Positions 1 to 8,888 of a stretch of 42,437 nt of DNA are shown here, one piece after another; the first letter of the stretch is position 1; each line of letters begins with the position of its first letter. A program made the translations under genes and the position numbers. Under the pieces are notes generated by a model, which saw only the letters and a list, made by a program, of their open reading frames with translations, made no database searches and was not told the DNA's origin. The DNA lies in NCBI GenBank assembly GCA_009786025.1, contig WQUA01000017.1, positions 599-43,035 on the forward strand. The letters run 5' to 3'. The stretch comes from Pseudomonadota bacterium. Lineage in GTDB: Bacteria > Pseudomonadota > Gammaproteobacteria > Burkholderiales > Casimicrobiaceae.

Positions 1-328
1 TGATTTCGGTGGCGGCGTCGCGACCGATGCCGATTTTGAGAGGTTTTCCCAGAGAATTGTTTAGATTTGAGCTGTTTTCTTCCTGCAACGCTTTCAGCTT
101 TGGTTGTTGCAGCGGCGCGAAAGTGACAGTGGTTGTGCTGCTGCTCTTCAGCGTGGAGCGCCAGAAAACAACCTCTTGGGCTTTGGTCGAGACAACCGGT
201 GAGCCTTCGGCGCGCATGGTATCCGGAGTGCTCTCGGAAGAAAATGCGGCGGGAGCAAACAGTATCAGCGTTGCGATCAATAGGCTGACAAAGCCGGAAT
301 AGATTCTCGAAATGCGTGCGTCAATCAT
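1..328 (-). CDS. Putative secreted protein, N-terminal part only
   Basis: An open frame starts at the ATG at 328-326 and runs off the left edge of the window after 109 codons without a stop. A Shine-Dalgarno-like GAGAGGAC lies just upstream of the start. The first 31 or so residues form a signal peptide, with a hydrophobic core (FVSLLIATLILFAPAAF) followed by small residues and a polar mature start. The mature part contains VVFWRSTLKSSSTTTVTF and then PLKIGIGRDAATEI. A pre-domain of this style with an IGIGRD motif precedes the catalytic domain in some secreted trypsin-like or lysyl-endopeptidase-type proteases, but the catalytic part is outside the window, so this is only a suggestion. The secretion call is fairly safe; the function is not. 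Confidence 0.55.
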   Translation of the reverse strand, partial: MIDARISRIYSGFVSLLIATLILFAPAAFSSESTPDTMRAEGSPVVSTKAQEVVFWRSTLKSSSTTTVTFAPLQQPKLKALQEENSSNLNNSLGKPLKIGIGRDAATEI

Positions 329-967
329 GGTAACGTCCTCTCAAAATATCAAAACTCTCCCCGTTCATCACGGGCGCGTTACCCCCTAAAACATTGAAAC
401 TATCTTTTTTGTCACAATACGTTTTCCTAAAAATACGCATTGGTGTTTCATTTCGATGCCTTTCTCGTGCAGTCAATGGGAAAGGCTTCCGCGGTACCTG
501 GTGATCATTTCAACAAATACCGTTGACAACTGCGATCGTATTCCTGCATAAAAAAGGGTGTCAACATCATTTATTGTCGCTTTAGGGAGACAAACGCCTG
601 GTTGGCCAAGAGTTGATACAAAGTTTTACATTTTTGGAGCCTTTGTAGACTTCATCCCTATGCACAGCCCGGATTCTGCATCCCGTGACTTCACGCAGGA
701 TGACGCGCTTCGCTGCGCACAGAATGACAGGATGATTTTTGCGGAAGCTCCTCAAGAGGGCGAATTCATTTTTACGCCCACTTCAACTTTTCCTCGCATG
801 CGGAGGAAGTCAAGAGCGCGAGGGAACGCATACGAAAATTCCACCCCGACACGCTCCCGCGTGTCGGGGGTAATGCGAGAGAATGATTTATATTGCGGCG
901 TATCCTGTGGCTCTCGGACAGTTCTCCGGGCCTGATAACGACAAACAACTGGTAAACGACAACACGC
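329..967. other. Gene-poor spacer with candidate promoter and hairpin
   Basis: No convincing gene lies in these 639 bases between the divergent secreted-protein gene and dgt. It holds a sigma70-like element (TTGACA at 523-528, CATAAA-like -10 at 547-552) pointing right, a stretch at about 665-735 resembling dispersed intergenic repeats (GGATTCTGCATCCCG...CAGGATGACGCGC), and a perfect 10-bp hairpin at 844-869. The open frame at 558-935 is translated repeat and spacer and is not supported as a gene. Confidence 0.5.
844..869. repeat. Perfect 10-bp inverted repeat
   Basis: CCCCGACACG (844-853) pairs with CGTGTCGGGG (860-869) around a six-base loop. No T-run follows on either strand, so it is not a classical intrinsic terminator. 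It lies about 100 bases upstream of dgt. Confidence 0.6.
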
Positions 968-2362
968 ATGATGAAAACTTCAACGACAAACGAACTTCCA
1001 ACCACGCTCGCAGAACGCTGGCGTCGCTTTCTCTCGCCGCGTCGGCTGGGCGTGACAGAGCACGTTGTACCGGCGCCCGACCGCAGTGTGTTTCAGCAGG
1101 ACTACGACCGCATTGTTTTTTGTTCGGCATTCCGGCGGCTCAAGGATAAAACGCAGGTGTTTCCGCTGGCGCAAAGCGATTATGTGCGCAACCGCTTGAC
1201 GCACAGTCTGGAGGCGTCGTGCGTCGGGCGCTCGCTGGGAACTGCCGTCGGGCGAGTGTTGGTGGCGCGTCACCGTCTGGAAGATGTGTTGCACGCTTCG
1301 GATTTCGGCGCGGTGATCGCAGCAGCGTGTTTGGCGCACGACATCGGTAACCCACCGTTCGGACACGCGGGTGAGGACGCGATCCGGGAGTGGTGTGCGC
1401 AACCGGGCGGCGCGCTTGATCGGTTGAAATTGGCCGGCGCGCAACGTGCTGATTTCACGCGCTATGAAGGCAACGCTCAAGGATTTCGCGTGTTGACGAC
1501 GTTGCAAAGCCCTTCCAACCGCGGCGGCTTGCAGTTGACGGCGGCAACATTGATGGCGTTCGCCAAATACCCGTGCGCCTCGATGACGGAGACGCCGCTC
1601 GATGGCCGGTCAACGCGAAAATTCGGTTATTTTCAAAGCGAAGCGTCGCTCTTTCATGAAGCGGCGACGGCAGTGGGCATGATTGAACGAACCGCTGGAG
1701 CGTGGCGGCGGCACCCGCTGGCATTTCTGGTCGAGGCCGCCGACGATATTTGTTACCGCATCGTCGATCTCGAAGACGCGGCGCGCATCGGTGTTGTTTC
1801 GGCGAAGGATGTTGAAGCATTGTTGTTGGTGGTCGCCGGTGGCGAAACGCGCGCGACGCGGCTTGGCAATATCGCCGAGCCGAAAGAGCGCATTGAATAT
1901 TTGCGCGCCAAAGCGATTGGCCGGCTGGTCGAAGAAATCGCCGAGATTTTTTTGAGCCGCGAAACGGCCATCGTCAACGGCGATTACGATGAAGAACTGC
2001 TCAGTGAATCGCAGGTTGGTGCGACACTGGAGCAGATCCGAGAACTGTCGCACGAAAAAATCTATATCGCACGCTCTGCAATGGAAATCGAAGCGGCAGG
2101 TTGCGAAGTGCTTTCCGGTTTGCTCGATCTTTTTTTCGCTGCCGTTTCGGAGCGCTTTGCCGCGCCAACCCGGGAAAGCGCGCCGATCCGCAGCCGCGTT
2201 CTGATACCGTTGCTGCCATCGCAGTTTCTCGGCAGCGGCAATGTTCCTGATGCTGATCCTTATCTGCGTTTGTTGAAGGTGGTCGATTTCGTTTGCGGCA
2301 TGACCGACTCTTACGCGATCACGCTGTATCGGCGATTGAAAGGAATTGAGTTGCCGGGGTGA
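968..2362 (+). CDS. dgt: Deoxyguanosinetriphosphate triphosphohydrolase (dGTPase)
   Basis: A cytosolic HD-domain enzyme that splits dNTPs, classically dGTP, into the nucleoside and triphosphate. The 464-residue protein has the family hallmarks: QQDYDRIVFCSAFRRL at about 43-58, RLTHSLE at 76-82 with the first metal-ligand His, and AHDIGNPPFGH at 123-133 with the HD pair. A later YRIVDLEDA segment is also typical of the family. The ATG at 968 is followed at once by a second ATG, and neither has a clear Shine-Dalgarno site. The gene stands alone: it is separated from its left neighbour by a long spacer and converges with gabD. Family assignment is secure. The substrate preference among dNTPs cannot be read from the sequence. 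Confidence 0.93.
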   Translation: MMKTSTTNELPTTLAERWRRFLSPRRLGVTEHVVPAPDRSVFQQDYDRIVFCSAFRRLKDKTQVFPLAQSDYVRNRLTHSLEASCVGRSLGTAVGRVLVARHRLEDVLHASDFGAVIAAACLAHDIGNPPFGHAGEDAIREWCAQPGGALDRLKLAGAQRADFTRYEGNAQGFRVLTTLQSPSNRGGLQLTAATLMAFAKYPCASMTETPLDGRSTRKFGYFQSEASLFHEAATAVGMIERTAGAWRRHPLAFLVEAADDICYRIVDLEDAARIGVVSAKDVEALLLVVAGGETRATRLGNIAEPKERIEYLRAKAIGRLVEEIAEIFLSRETAIVNGDYDEELLSESQVGATLEQIRELSHEKIYIARSAMEIEAAGCEVLSGLLDLFFAAVSERFAAPTRESAPIRSRVLIPLLPSQFLGSGNVPDADPYLRLLKVVDFVCGMTDSYAITLYRRLKGIELPG

Positions 2363-2440
2363 GCGCAAGCGAAGAGCACCATTCCGCGCGCCGTCCTGCG
2401 CGAGATATTAGAAAACAAAACGGGGAGACCCAAGCGTTAT

Positions 2441-2467
2441 TTAATCGCAAAGAGTGCAAAGAAATTC
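2441..2467 (+). repeat. Dispersed repeat family A copy
   Basis: TTAATCGCAAAGAGTGCAAA is followed by GAAATTC. It is one of at least seven copies in this window of a CCGCAAAGAGCGCAAAGAA-type intergenic repeat. Confidence 0.7.
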
Positions 2468-2570
2468 CGACACAGCGACAGAGGAAGCCGGGTGGGTTGG
2501 GGAAGGGGGTTTTTTGTCGGATTTCTGCTTTGTTCCACCCCGACCCTGCACTGCCCGGCGGTCTCAGTAG

Positions 2571-2593
2571 AGTGGAGACCACGCTCCACTTTT
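2571..2593 (+). terminator. Likely intrinsic terminator downstream of dgt
   Basis: AGTGGAG (2571-2577) pairs with CTCCACT (2584-2590) and the stem runs into TTTT. A competing pairing of GGTCTC (2560-2565) with GAGACC (2575-2580) is possible. The T-run is short, so efficiency is uncertain. Confidence 0.45.
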
Positions 2594-2672
2594 GATGGGA
2601 TGAGAATGTTGGATTGTCAAGCCGTGCTATTTCGCGGCTTGCCCGACATGCCGGAATCCCCTTCCCTTTTTC

Positions 2673-4139
2673 TTACTTTTCCAAACCGGCAACGCACAGA
2701 TACTTGATCTGTAAATAATCTTCGATCCCGTATTTCGAGCCTTCGCGCCCCATTCCCGATTGTTTGACGCCACCGAACGGCGCTGCTGCATTCGACAACA
2801 AGCCCGTGTTCACGGCGACCATACCGTATTCGAGCGCTTCGGCAACGCGAAAAATACGGCCAACGTCGCGGGCGTAGAAATAACTTGCCAAGCCGAATTC
2901 GGTGTCATTCGCCATGGCGATCGCTTCCTCTTCCGCGCGAAAGCGAAACACCGGCGCCAGCGGCCCGAAGGTTTCTTCTTTCGCAACTTTCATCGCCGTC
3001 GTCGCGCCGCGCACCACCGTCGGCTCGAAAAAAGTACCGCCGAGCGCATGACGTTTGCCGCCGCAAACCAGTTCGCCGCCCTGCCGCAATGCATCTGCGA
3101 TGTGCGCCTCCACTTTGGCGACGGCGGTCTCGTCGATCAACGGCCCCTGATTGACACCGGCGATAAGCCCGTCGCCAACTTTCAGCGTCGCCATCGCCTG
3201 CGTGAGTTTGTCGATGAACGCCTCGTAAACGCCCTCCTGCACATACAATCGATTGGCGCAAACACAGGTTTGCCCGGCATTGCGGAATTTCGACACCATC
3301 GCGCCTTCGACAGCGGCGCCAATATCGGCATCGTCGAAAACGATGAACGGCGCGTTGCCGCCCAACTCCATCGACACCTTCTTGACCGTCGTCGCGCATT
3401 GCGCGATCAACTTTTGCCCCACCTCCGTTGAGCCGGTAAAGGAAAACTTCTTCACCAGCTCGTGGCCGGTTAGCACTTTGCCTATCGGCGTTGACTTGCC
3501 CGTCACCACCGAGAAAAGTCCGCCGGGCAATCCCGCGCGCTCGGCCAATTCCGCCAATGCCAGCGCCGACAACGGCGTCTGGCTGGCCGGACGCACCACC
3601 ATCGCGCAACCGGCAGCCAGCGCCGCCGCCGCTTTGCGCGTAATCATCGCATTCGGAAAATTCCACGGCGTGATTGCTGCGCACACGCCGATCGGCTCTT
3701 TGAGAACGAAGATGCGCTGATCCGTATTAAGCGACGGAATGGTATCGCCGTAAATCCGCTTCGCCTCCTCGGCGAACCACTCAATGTAAGAAGCGCCATA
3801 AGCGATTTCTCCCTTCGCTTCGGCGAGCGGCTTCCCCTGCTCCAGCGTCAGCAGCACGCCCAAATCTTCCTGATGCGCCATCAAAAGATCGAACCAGCGT
3901 CGCAACAGCGTCGCCCGCGTTTTCGCCGGCGTTTTGCGCCAGGACTGCATCGCCCGTTGCGCCGCCTCCACCGCACGCACCGTCTCCGCTTCGCCCATGT
4001 CCGGCACGTAGCCAATCAACGCGCCATTGACCGGATTGTTCACGGCAAGCGCAGCGCCACTGTCGGCGTCCTGCCAACGGCCTTCGAGATAACACTGCGC
4101 TTTCAGCAGAGACGGGTCTTTGAGGGGGAACGAGGGCAT
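2673..4139 (-). CDS. gabD: NADP-dependent succinate-semialdehyde dehydrogenase
   Basis: An aldehyde dehydrogenase of 488 residues matching GabD along its length, for example PWNFPNAMITRK, SQTPLSALALAELAERAG and FSFTGSTEVGQKL. The GabD reaction oxidises succinate semialdehyde to succinate, the last step of GABA breakdown. The general-base Glu is in MELGGNAPF (E258) and the catalytic Cys in NAGQTCVCANR (C292). One oddity is that the cofactor-binding lysine of the usual VVKPA motif is arginine here (VVRPA, R183), and the preceding AAPALA is AAAALA. No other GABA-pathway gene is adjacent. The start at 4139 has only a weak GAAAG upstream. The aldehyde dehydrogenase family is certain; GabD specificity is very likely from sequence pattern. 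Confidence 0.9.
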   Translation of the reverse strand: MPSFPLKDPSLLKAQCYLEGRWQDADSGAALAVNNPVNGALIGYVPDMGEAETVRAVEAAQRAMQSWRKTPAKTRATLLRRWFDLLMAHQEDLGVLLTLEQGKPLAEAKGEIAYGASYIEWFAEEAKRIYGDTIPSLNTDQRIFVLKEPIGVCAAITPWNFPNAMITRKAAAALAAGCAMVVRPASQTPLSALALAELAERAGLPGGLFSVVTGKSTPIGKVLTGHELVKKFSFTGSTEVGQKLIAQCATTVKKVSMELGGNAPFIVFDDADIGAAVEGAMVSKFRNAGQTCVCANRLYVQEGVYEAFIDKLTQAMATLKVGDGLIAGVNQGPLIDETAVAKVEAHIADALRQGGELVCGGKRHALGGTFFEPTVVRGATTAMKVAKEETFGPLAPVFRFRAEEEAIAMANDTEFGLASYFYARDVGRIFRVAEALEYGMVAVNTGLLSNAAAPFGGVKQSGMGREGSKYGIEDYLQIKYLCVAGLEK

Positions 4140-4303
4140 GGCAAAATTCTTTCAGGGAAAAATATACTGACAGCAGAATACCGCAGAGAGCGGTAAAATA
4201 AAATGGCAGAGACTCCCGCTTTCCGGATTACGCATGTCGCTTTTCTTTCCGGCTCTTTCTCAGGTATGCTTCTCGAAATGTTTCAAACGCCTGTACCCAT
4301 TAC

Positions 4304-6199
4304 ATGATCTCCCACAATAAACCGGGTTCCCACCCACCGCCTTTTTCCTGGAACTCTGTTCCACGATGGCATTTGGCGCTGTTGCTTTTCCTGATAGCGG
4401 TGCAGATATGGGCAGGCTATAACACCAATGGGATGGACGATACCTACAGGGACTTGCATTTTGCGCAGAACATCATGCTCGGCTTGGAGTTTCCGCTCAA
4501 TGGCCCACCTGTCTACAGCACGATTCATCTGGGGCCATTGTGGTTTTATCTGTTAGCGGTTCCTCTTTGGTTGACGGGAAGTCCGGCAATCGTCCAGGCC
4601 TTCATCGGCTTGCTGGGAGCGCTTAAATTCCCTTTGGCGTACCGTCTGGGACACCATTTCGGGAGTGCGCGCTTGAGTTTGTTTTTCGCTCTGGCGCTTC
4701 TTTATCCCGGTTGGAGTTCTTTCATTTTTGTCACTTTCACGCATTCGGCAATGGCAGAAACAACGCTACTGCTCGGCGCATTGGCGGCGCTTTATTACGT
4801 AAAAAAGCAAACCTGGGGAGCCGCTGCTTTATTGGGACTTGCTGTCGCATTGATGATGCATGCGCATCCAACAACGCTCCTGCTGGCAACTGTAATGGCT
4901 CTGCTGGCACTATTCGGCTGCTACCAAAACACCGCGCCTGATTGGAAAAAACAGTTACTACATCTTATTATCGTTGCTTTTTTCTCTTTGCTCCCGTTGG
5001 TTCCGATGCTCATCGGGCAGGCTTTACTCGGCTTTCCGGATTTTCACGCATTGACACAATACGGAGAAAGAGACCTTGCCTGGCCTTCTTTGCAGCGGAC
5101 AGCAAGCGTGTTATTGGCCATTTTCCTGTATGGCGCAGCCTATATCACACATTACTGGCTCGAATTTCCTTTGCCCTTAAGTTATGGCTTGTTCGCTGCT
5201 CTGTGCGGGAGCCTGGCGCTCGTGCTTTGGGGATTGATCAAAACAGTAAAACAAACTCCGCAGAGAAGAATTCTCGTCGTTGCGCTTCTGATCGCTTTGC
5301 TCGGGCAAACTTTTTTCGTTGTGCTCCTGAGGCCCATCACGCCCTTCTGGATGATTTATTCCCATTGGCCGCTGATTGCGGCATTGTGTGCGTTAGGTCT
5401 CGACAATCTTTACAACGGCGGAAGCCGGGGGCGTGTTCTGGTCGGGTTAACTCTGTTTCTTTGGTTCTCGTGGTCGATGGCGGGGTTTTCCCTGATAGGA
5501 CGCGCTCAACACAACTTCTTTATTGATACTCCGCAGAGTTTAATTAACATCAACGAACTGGCGCTTTTCGGCAAGGGCGCAAATGTTACCATCGCGCGCT
5601 TGCCTGTTTCCGAGATACTGACCACCGAAAAACCACTTTGCCAGCCGACAACACTTTACGGACATTACGCTTATTTTGTCGATACCTCTTTTGGCTTTGG
5701 CGCAAAGTGGCACTGTCGAAAAACTCAACAAATCCTCCTCGGGGGCTCCGGAGGAACAAAAGCTGCGTGGGTCGGAATGCGCGATTACGCCTGGAGTCAG
5801 GCCGGAATCATTCCCCAAAAATGGTTGGGATCGTTGGGAATTGTTGCTCCAGAGAAAATATGGAGCGTTTCAGAGAGTCTTCCTATCGGAGACCCCACAT
5901 TTGCAAACAACAGAAAACACCAAAGGGAAATTTCTTCAAAAGAGTTCGTTGTACACGCCGAGGTTCCGCCAAATCAAGCCATACTGGTTGCAAAACGCTG
6001 GGGGCCCATTGAATTACGAAGCGCTTTGGCCAACGATGAGGCAGTTGCTCCCGCTTATCAGGACATTTTCGGCTTCTTTCTTTTCAAAACACCGGCTACC
6101 GCAGTGGTTGATGAAAAGGTACGCTGGGCTTTCGTCCTCTATGGCGACCCGCGATATATTGACGTCGTTTCTTTCAAAGCTGAAAACAGCAAGAATTGA
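4304..6199 (+). CDS. Polytopic membrane protein, GT-C glycosyltransferase-like
   Basis: A 631-residue protein with many hydrophobic segments over roughly residues 22-420, followed by a soluble C-terminal domain of about 200 residues. After the first membrane span comes [18 protein letters not shown], with acidic residues D45/D46 in the first extracytoplasmic loop. This arrangement, then repeated Leu/Ala-rich spans, resembles GT-C enzymes (ArnT/PMT-like), which move sugars from lipid-linked donors on the periplasmic side. I cannot assign donor, acceptor or subfamily. The coding sequence looks poorer in GC than its neighbours and no cell-envelope genes lie nearby, which fits a transferred accessory gene. 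glpK begins 32 bases after its stop. Upstream ATGs at 4266 and 4278 are out of frame, so 4304 is the start. Confidence 0.6.
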   Translation: MISHNKPGSHPPPFSWNSVPRWHLALLLFLIAVQIWAGYNTNGMDDTYRDLHFAQNIMLGLEFPLNGPPVYSTIHLGPLWFYLLAVPLWLTGSPAIVQAFIGLLGALKFPLAYRLGHHFGSARLSLFFALALLYPGWSSFIFVTFTHSAMAETTLLLGALAALYYVKKQTWGAAALLGLAVALMMHAHPTTLLLATVMALLALFGCYQNTAPDWKKQLLHLIIVAFFSLLPLVPMLIGQALLGFPDFHALTQYGERDLAWPSLQRTASVLLAIFLYGAAYITHYWLEFPLPLSYGLFAALCGSLALVLWGLIKTVKQTPQRRILVVALLIALLGQTFFVVLLRPITPFWMIYSHWPLIAALCALGLDNLYNGGSRGRVLVGLTLFLWFSWSMAGFSLIGRAQHNFFIDTPQSLININELALFGKGANVTIARLPVSEILTTEKPLCQPTTLYGHYAYFVDTSFGFGAKWHCRKTQQILLGGSGGTKAAWVGMRDYAWSQAGIIPQKWLGSLGIVAPEKIWSVSESLPIGDPTFANNRKHQREISSKEFVVHAEVPPNQAILVAKRWGPIELRSALANDEAVAPAYQDIFGFFLFKTPATAVVDEKVRWAFVLYGDPRYIDVVSFKAENSKN

Positions 6200-6231
6200 T
6201 ATACCTTTTTCGCCGATCAACAAACAGGGCT

Positions 6232-7715
6232 ATGGCCTTCATTCTTTCACTGGATCAGGGAACCACCAGTTCGCGCGCGCTGGTGTTCGATGCCGATGGG
6301 TGCGTCGTCGCGATGGCGCAGCAGGAGTTCCCGCAGATTTTTCCGCAACCGGGTTGGGTCGAGCATGACCCGATGGCGATCTGGTCAACGCAACTGGCGG
6401 TTCTGCATGGCGCACTGGCCAAAGCCAAGTTGCACATGCGCGATATTGCCGCCATCGGCATCACCAACCAGCGCGAAACTACGCTTGTCTGGGACAAAAA
6501 AACCGGTGAACCCTTAGCGCCCGCCATTGTCTGGCAAGACCGTCGCACCGCCGCTTTATGCGACCAATTGCGCGCACAGGGGCTGGCCAAAACGCTGCGC
6601 GCTAAAACCGGGTTGGTGCTCGATGCTTATTTTTCGGCGAGCAAGCTGCAATGGCTGCTCGACAACACTCCGGGGTTACGTGTTCGCGCCGAGCGCGGCG
6701 AGGTAGCGTTCGGCACGGTAGACAGTTGGCTTGTTTGGCAATTGACGCAGGCCGCGAGCATCTGACCGACATCAGCAACGCCAGCCGTACTTTGCTTTAC
6801 AACATCCACGACCAGTGTTGGGACGATGAATTGTTGGCGTTGTTCAACATTCCGGCGGCGATGCTGCCACGCGTGACGCTGTCCTCTGGCGTGTGCGCCG
6901 AGGTGATGATGGATGGCGCGTGCGCGCCAATCGCGGGCATCGCCGGCGATCAACAAGCAGCGTTGTTCGGACAAGCGTGCTATCGCTCCGGGTTGGCTAA
7001 AAATACTTACGGCACCGGCTGCTTTTTGTTGCGCCATACCGGCGAAGCGCCGGTGGCTTCGACACACCAACTGATCGCCACTATCGCCTGGCAATGCAGC
7101 AACCGCGAAACGCAGTATGCTTTGGAGGGCAGCGTTTTCATTGGCGGCGCAGTTGTACAATGGTTGCGCGATGGTTTGAAAATCATCCGTCGCGCAGCAG
7201 ATATCGAAACGCTGGCGCAAAAAGCGCCGGATAACGGCGGCGTGTTTTTCGTCCCGGCCTTTGCCGGTTTGGGCGCGCCGTATTGGGACGCTTACGCGCG
7301 CGGCGCGATTGTCGGCTTGACGCGTGGCACACAGGATGCGCACATCGCCCGCGCCGCGCTGGAAGCCATCGCATTGCAAAGCGCCGATGTACTGGACGCG
7401 ATGAACCGCGATGTCGGCGAGGCGTTGACCGAATTGCGCGTCGATGGCGGCGCCGCGACCAATAACACATTGATGCAAATTCAGGCTGACCTTCTCGGCG
7501 TGCCGGTCGTGCGTCCCCAAAACCAGGAAACCACCGCGCTTGGCGCTGCGCAATTGGCCGGGCTGGCCGTTGGCTACTGGCGTGATACCGAAATGCTGGA
7601 GATGCGCTGGAAAGTTGATCGCGTTTTTGAACCCGCGTTCTCTACCGATCGACGAGAGGCTGTACGGTCGCAATGGCAACGGGCGGTGGAGCGGGCGAAA
7701 GCGTGGGCGGAGTAA
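6232..7715 (+). pseudogene. glpK: Glycerol kinase, broken by a one-base frameshift
   Basis: Glycerol kinase phosphorylates glycerol to sn-glycerol 3-phosphate. The first part begins at ATG 6232 ([19 protein letters not shown]) and stays in frame through [14 protein letters not shown], then meets a TGA at 6763-6765. The second part, in the next frame, continues as [20 protein letters not shown] and runs to the stop at 7715. Restoring one G next to the GG at 6750-6751 reads [19 protein letters not shown], exactly the family pattern, and gives about 494 residues, close to the normal length. The lesion is therefore a single-base deletion. No other decay is visible: IVWQDRRT and [19 protein letters not shown] are intact. 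It is either a very recent mutation or a sequencing error. No glpF or glpD is adjacent. Confidence 0.85.
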
Positions 7716-7891
7716 CGGGAACCGCTCGTGTTTTTTACACTCTTCTGAATATGGAGCCCCCTAGCGTCTTTAGCAATCGCGCCTTTAGCAGGCGCAGGGC
7801 GAGCAAAGCATAGCGCGCGAACGCTCCCAATTTTTAGAGGCAGTTCAAACACACCTATTCTCACTCCTCATGGGAATAAGTCCGGCAATCG

Positions 7892-7930
7892 GGAGTCAAT
7901 CCTGATCCTTGATGCCTGACGCCTGATTCA
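7892..7930. repeat. Family B repeat forming the btuF 3' end
   Basis: The string CTGATCCTTGATGCCTGACG followed by CCTGATTCA consists of repeated CTGAT/CTGAC units. On the minus strand it encodes the BtuF tail NQASGIKDQD and the stop. Confidence 0.65.
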
Positions 7931-8888
7931 TCGCTTTGCACAATGCGGCTATTCCTTCCGCGAAACGCGGCCCTGGACGGTGCAACAAATCGGGGTCAAT
8001 ACGAATAAAAGCCTGATTGCGCACAGCGGGAATTTGCGGCCAGAGCTGCCAATCGTTTTTCCATCGCGCAAAATCCTGTTCCGACGCGCCCATGATAATA
8101 ATTTGTGGTCGCGCGTCGATAACCGCTTCGCGCAAGACGACCGGCGACGGAGCAGCGATAGTCGAAAAAATATTGTGCCCGCCGCAACGGGTGATCGCCT
8201 GGTCGATCAAACTACCGCCACCAACGGTATAGAGCGGCGGCTCCCATATCTGATAGAACACGGAAAGCGATTTTGCAGTTTCCCGATGGGAGGCGGTGAC
8301 TTTTCTCAGTTGGGTACGGTAACGCTGCGCGGCTACACGAGCAGTTGTTTCGTGGCCGCTGAGAAGTCCGAGTGATTCGATATCGTCAGCGATGGCTTCC
8401 GGCGTTTGCGCGTCAGCGATGTACAAAGCGATGTGCAAAGCGCGCAGCGTTTGCTGCTGAGTAACGGAAAGATAAGAAGGCAAGATGATCAGCGAAGGCT
8501 TCAGCGCGGCGATGCGCTCAAAGTCAAGGGCGCCGGCGTTGCCAACAAGCGGCAGCGTTTTAACGGCGGGCGGCATATCGGAATGTTCGGATACCGCAAT
8601 CAATTGCGCGCCGGCGCCTGCTGCAAACACGAGCTCCGCTGCATGCGGCGATAGCGTAATGATACGTTGCGCCGGGGCATCCAGCGTAATCGCGTTGCCA
8701 CGACTGTCAGTAACTGTCAGCGCAGCATGAGCCGCAGAGATTTTGAGAAAGATAAAAGAAAGCGAAGTAAATAGCGCGACAGAGCGACAGAGAAAAACGA
8801 GGCGATTTCTGTGCTCGCTGTGATTACGAATAAAGCGATAAAGACAAAGAAGCCATTGATATGTTTTATGTTCTCTCTCGGTCAACAT
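7896..8888 (-). CDS. btuF: Vitamin B12 ABC transporter, periplasmic binding protein
   Basis: A periplasmic substrate-binding protein of the BtuF/TroA-like helical-backbone class, matching the BtuC/BtuD-like genes about 2 kb upstream. Typical segments are PAQRIITLSPHAAELVFAAG, LPLVGNAGALDFERIAALKPSLII and DARPQIIIMGASEQD. I place the start at 8888: its ATGTTGA overlaps the TGA of the glycosylase gene, indicating translational coupling, and gives 330 residues. The signal peptide core is about residues 35-50 with cleavage near AHA-A (after 55). Before it is an unusually long charged stretch of about 30 residues encoded by repeat-like DNA. The last residues (SGIKDQD) come from a family B repeat. 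Other cobalamin-like or siderophore ligands cannot be excluded. Confidence 0.8.
   Translation of the reverse strand: MLTEREHKTYQWLLCLYRFIRNHSEHRNRLVFLCRSVALFTSLSFIFLKISAAHAALTVTDSRGNAITLDAPAQRIITLSPHAAELVFAAGAGAQLIAVSEHSDMPPAVKTLPLVGNAGALDFERIAALKPSLIILPSYLSVTQQQTLRALHIALYIADAQTPEAIADDIESLGLLSGHETTARVAAQRYRTQLRKVTASHRETAKSLSVFYQIWEPPLYTVGGGSLIDQAITRCGGHNIFSTIAAPSPVVLREAVIDARPQIIIMGASEQDFARWKNDWQLWPQIPAVRNQAFIRIDPDLLHRPGPRFAEGIAALCKAMNQASGIKDQD

Larger units (their letters stand above)
2363..2672. other. Convergent spacer with repeat and terminator
   Basis: The spacer lies between the stops of dgt and gabD. It contains a family A repeat copy (2441-2467), the string GACACAGCGACAGAGG, a G-rich stretch ending in TTTTTT (about 2493-2516), and the hairpin at 2571-2593. 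No gene is supported. Confidence 0.5.

Noticed and set aside
558-935. 125-codon open frame before dgt
   Set aside because: It reads through repeat-like spacer DNA, has no ribosome-binding site, and its product has no domain-like pattern.
7779-7795. GCGCC...GGCGC hairpin between glpK and btuF as terminator
   Set aside because: The stem is only five pairs and no T-run follows on either strand.
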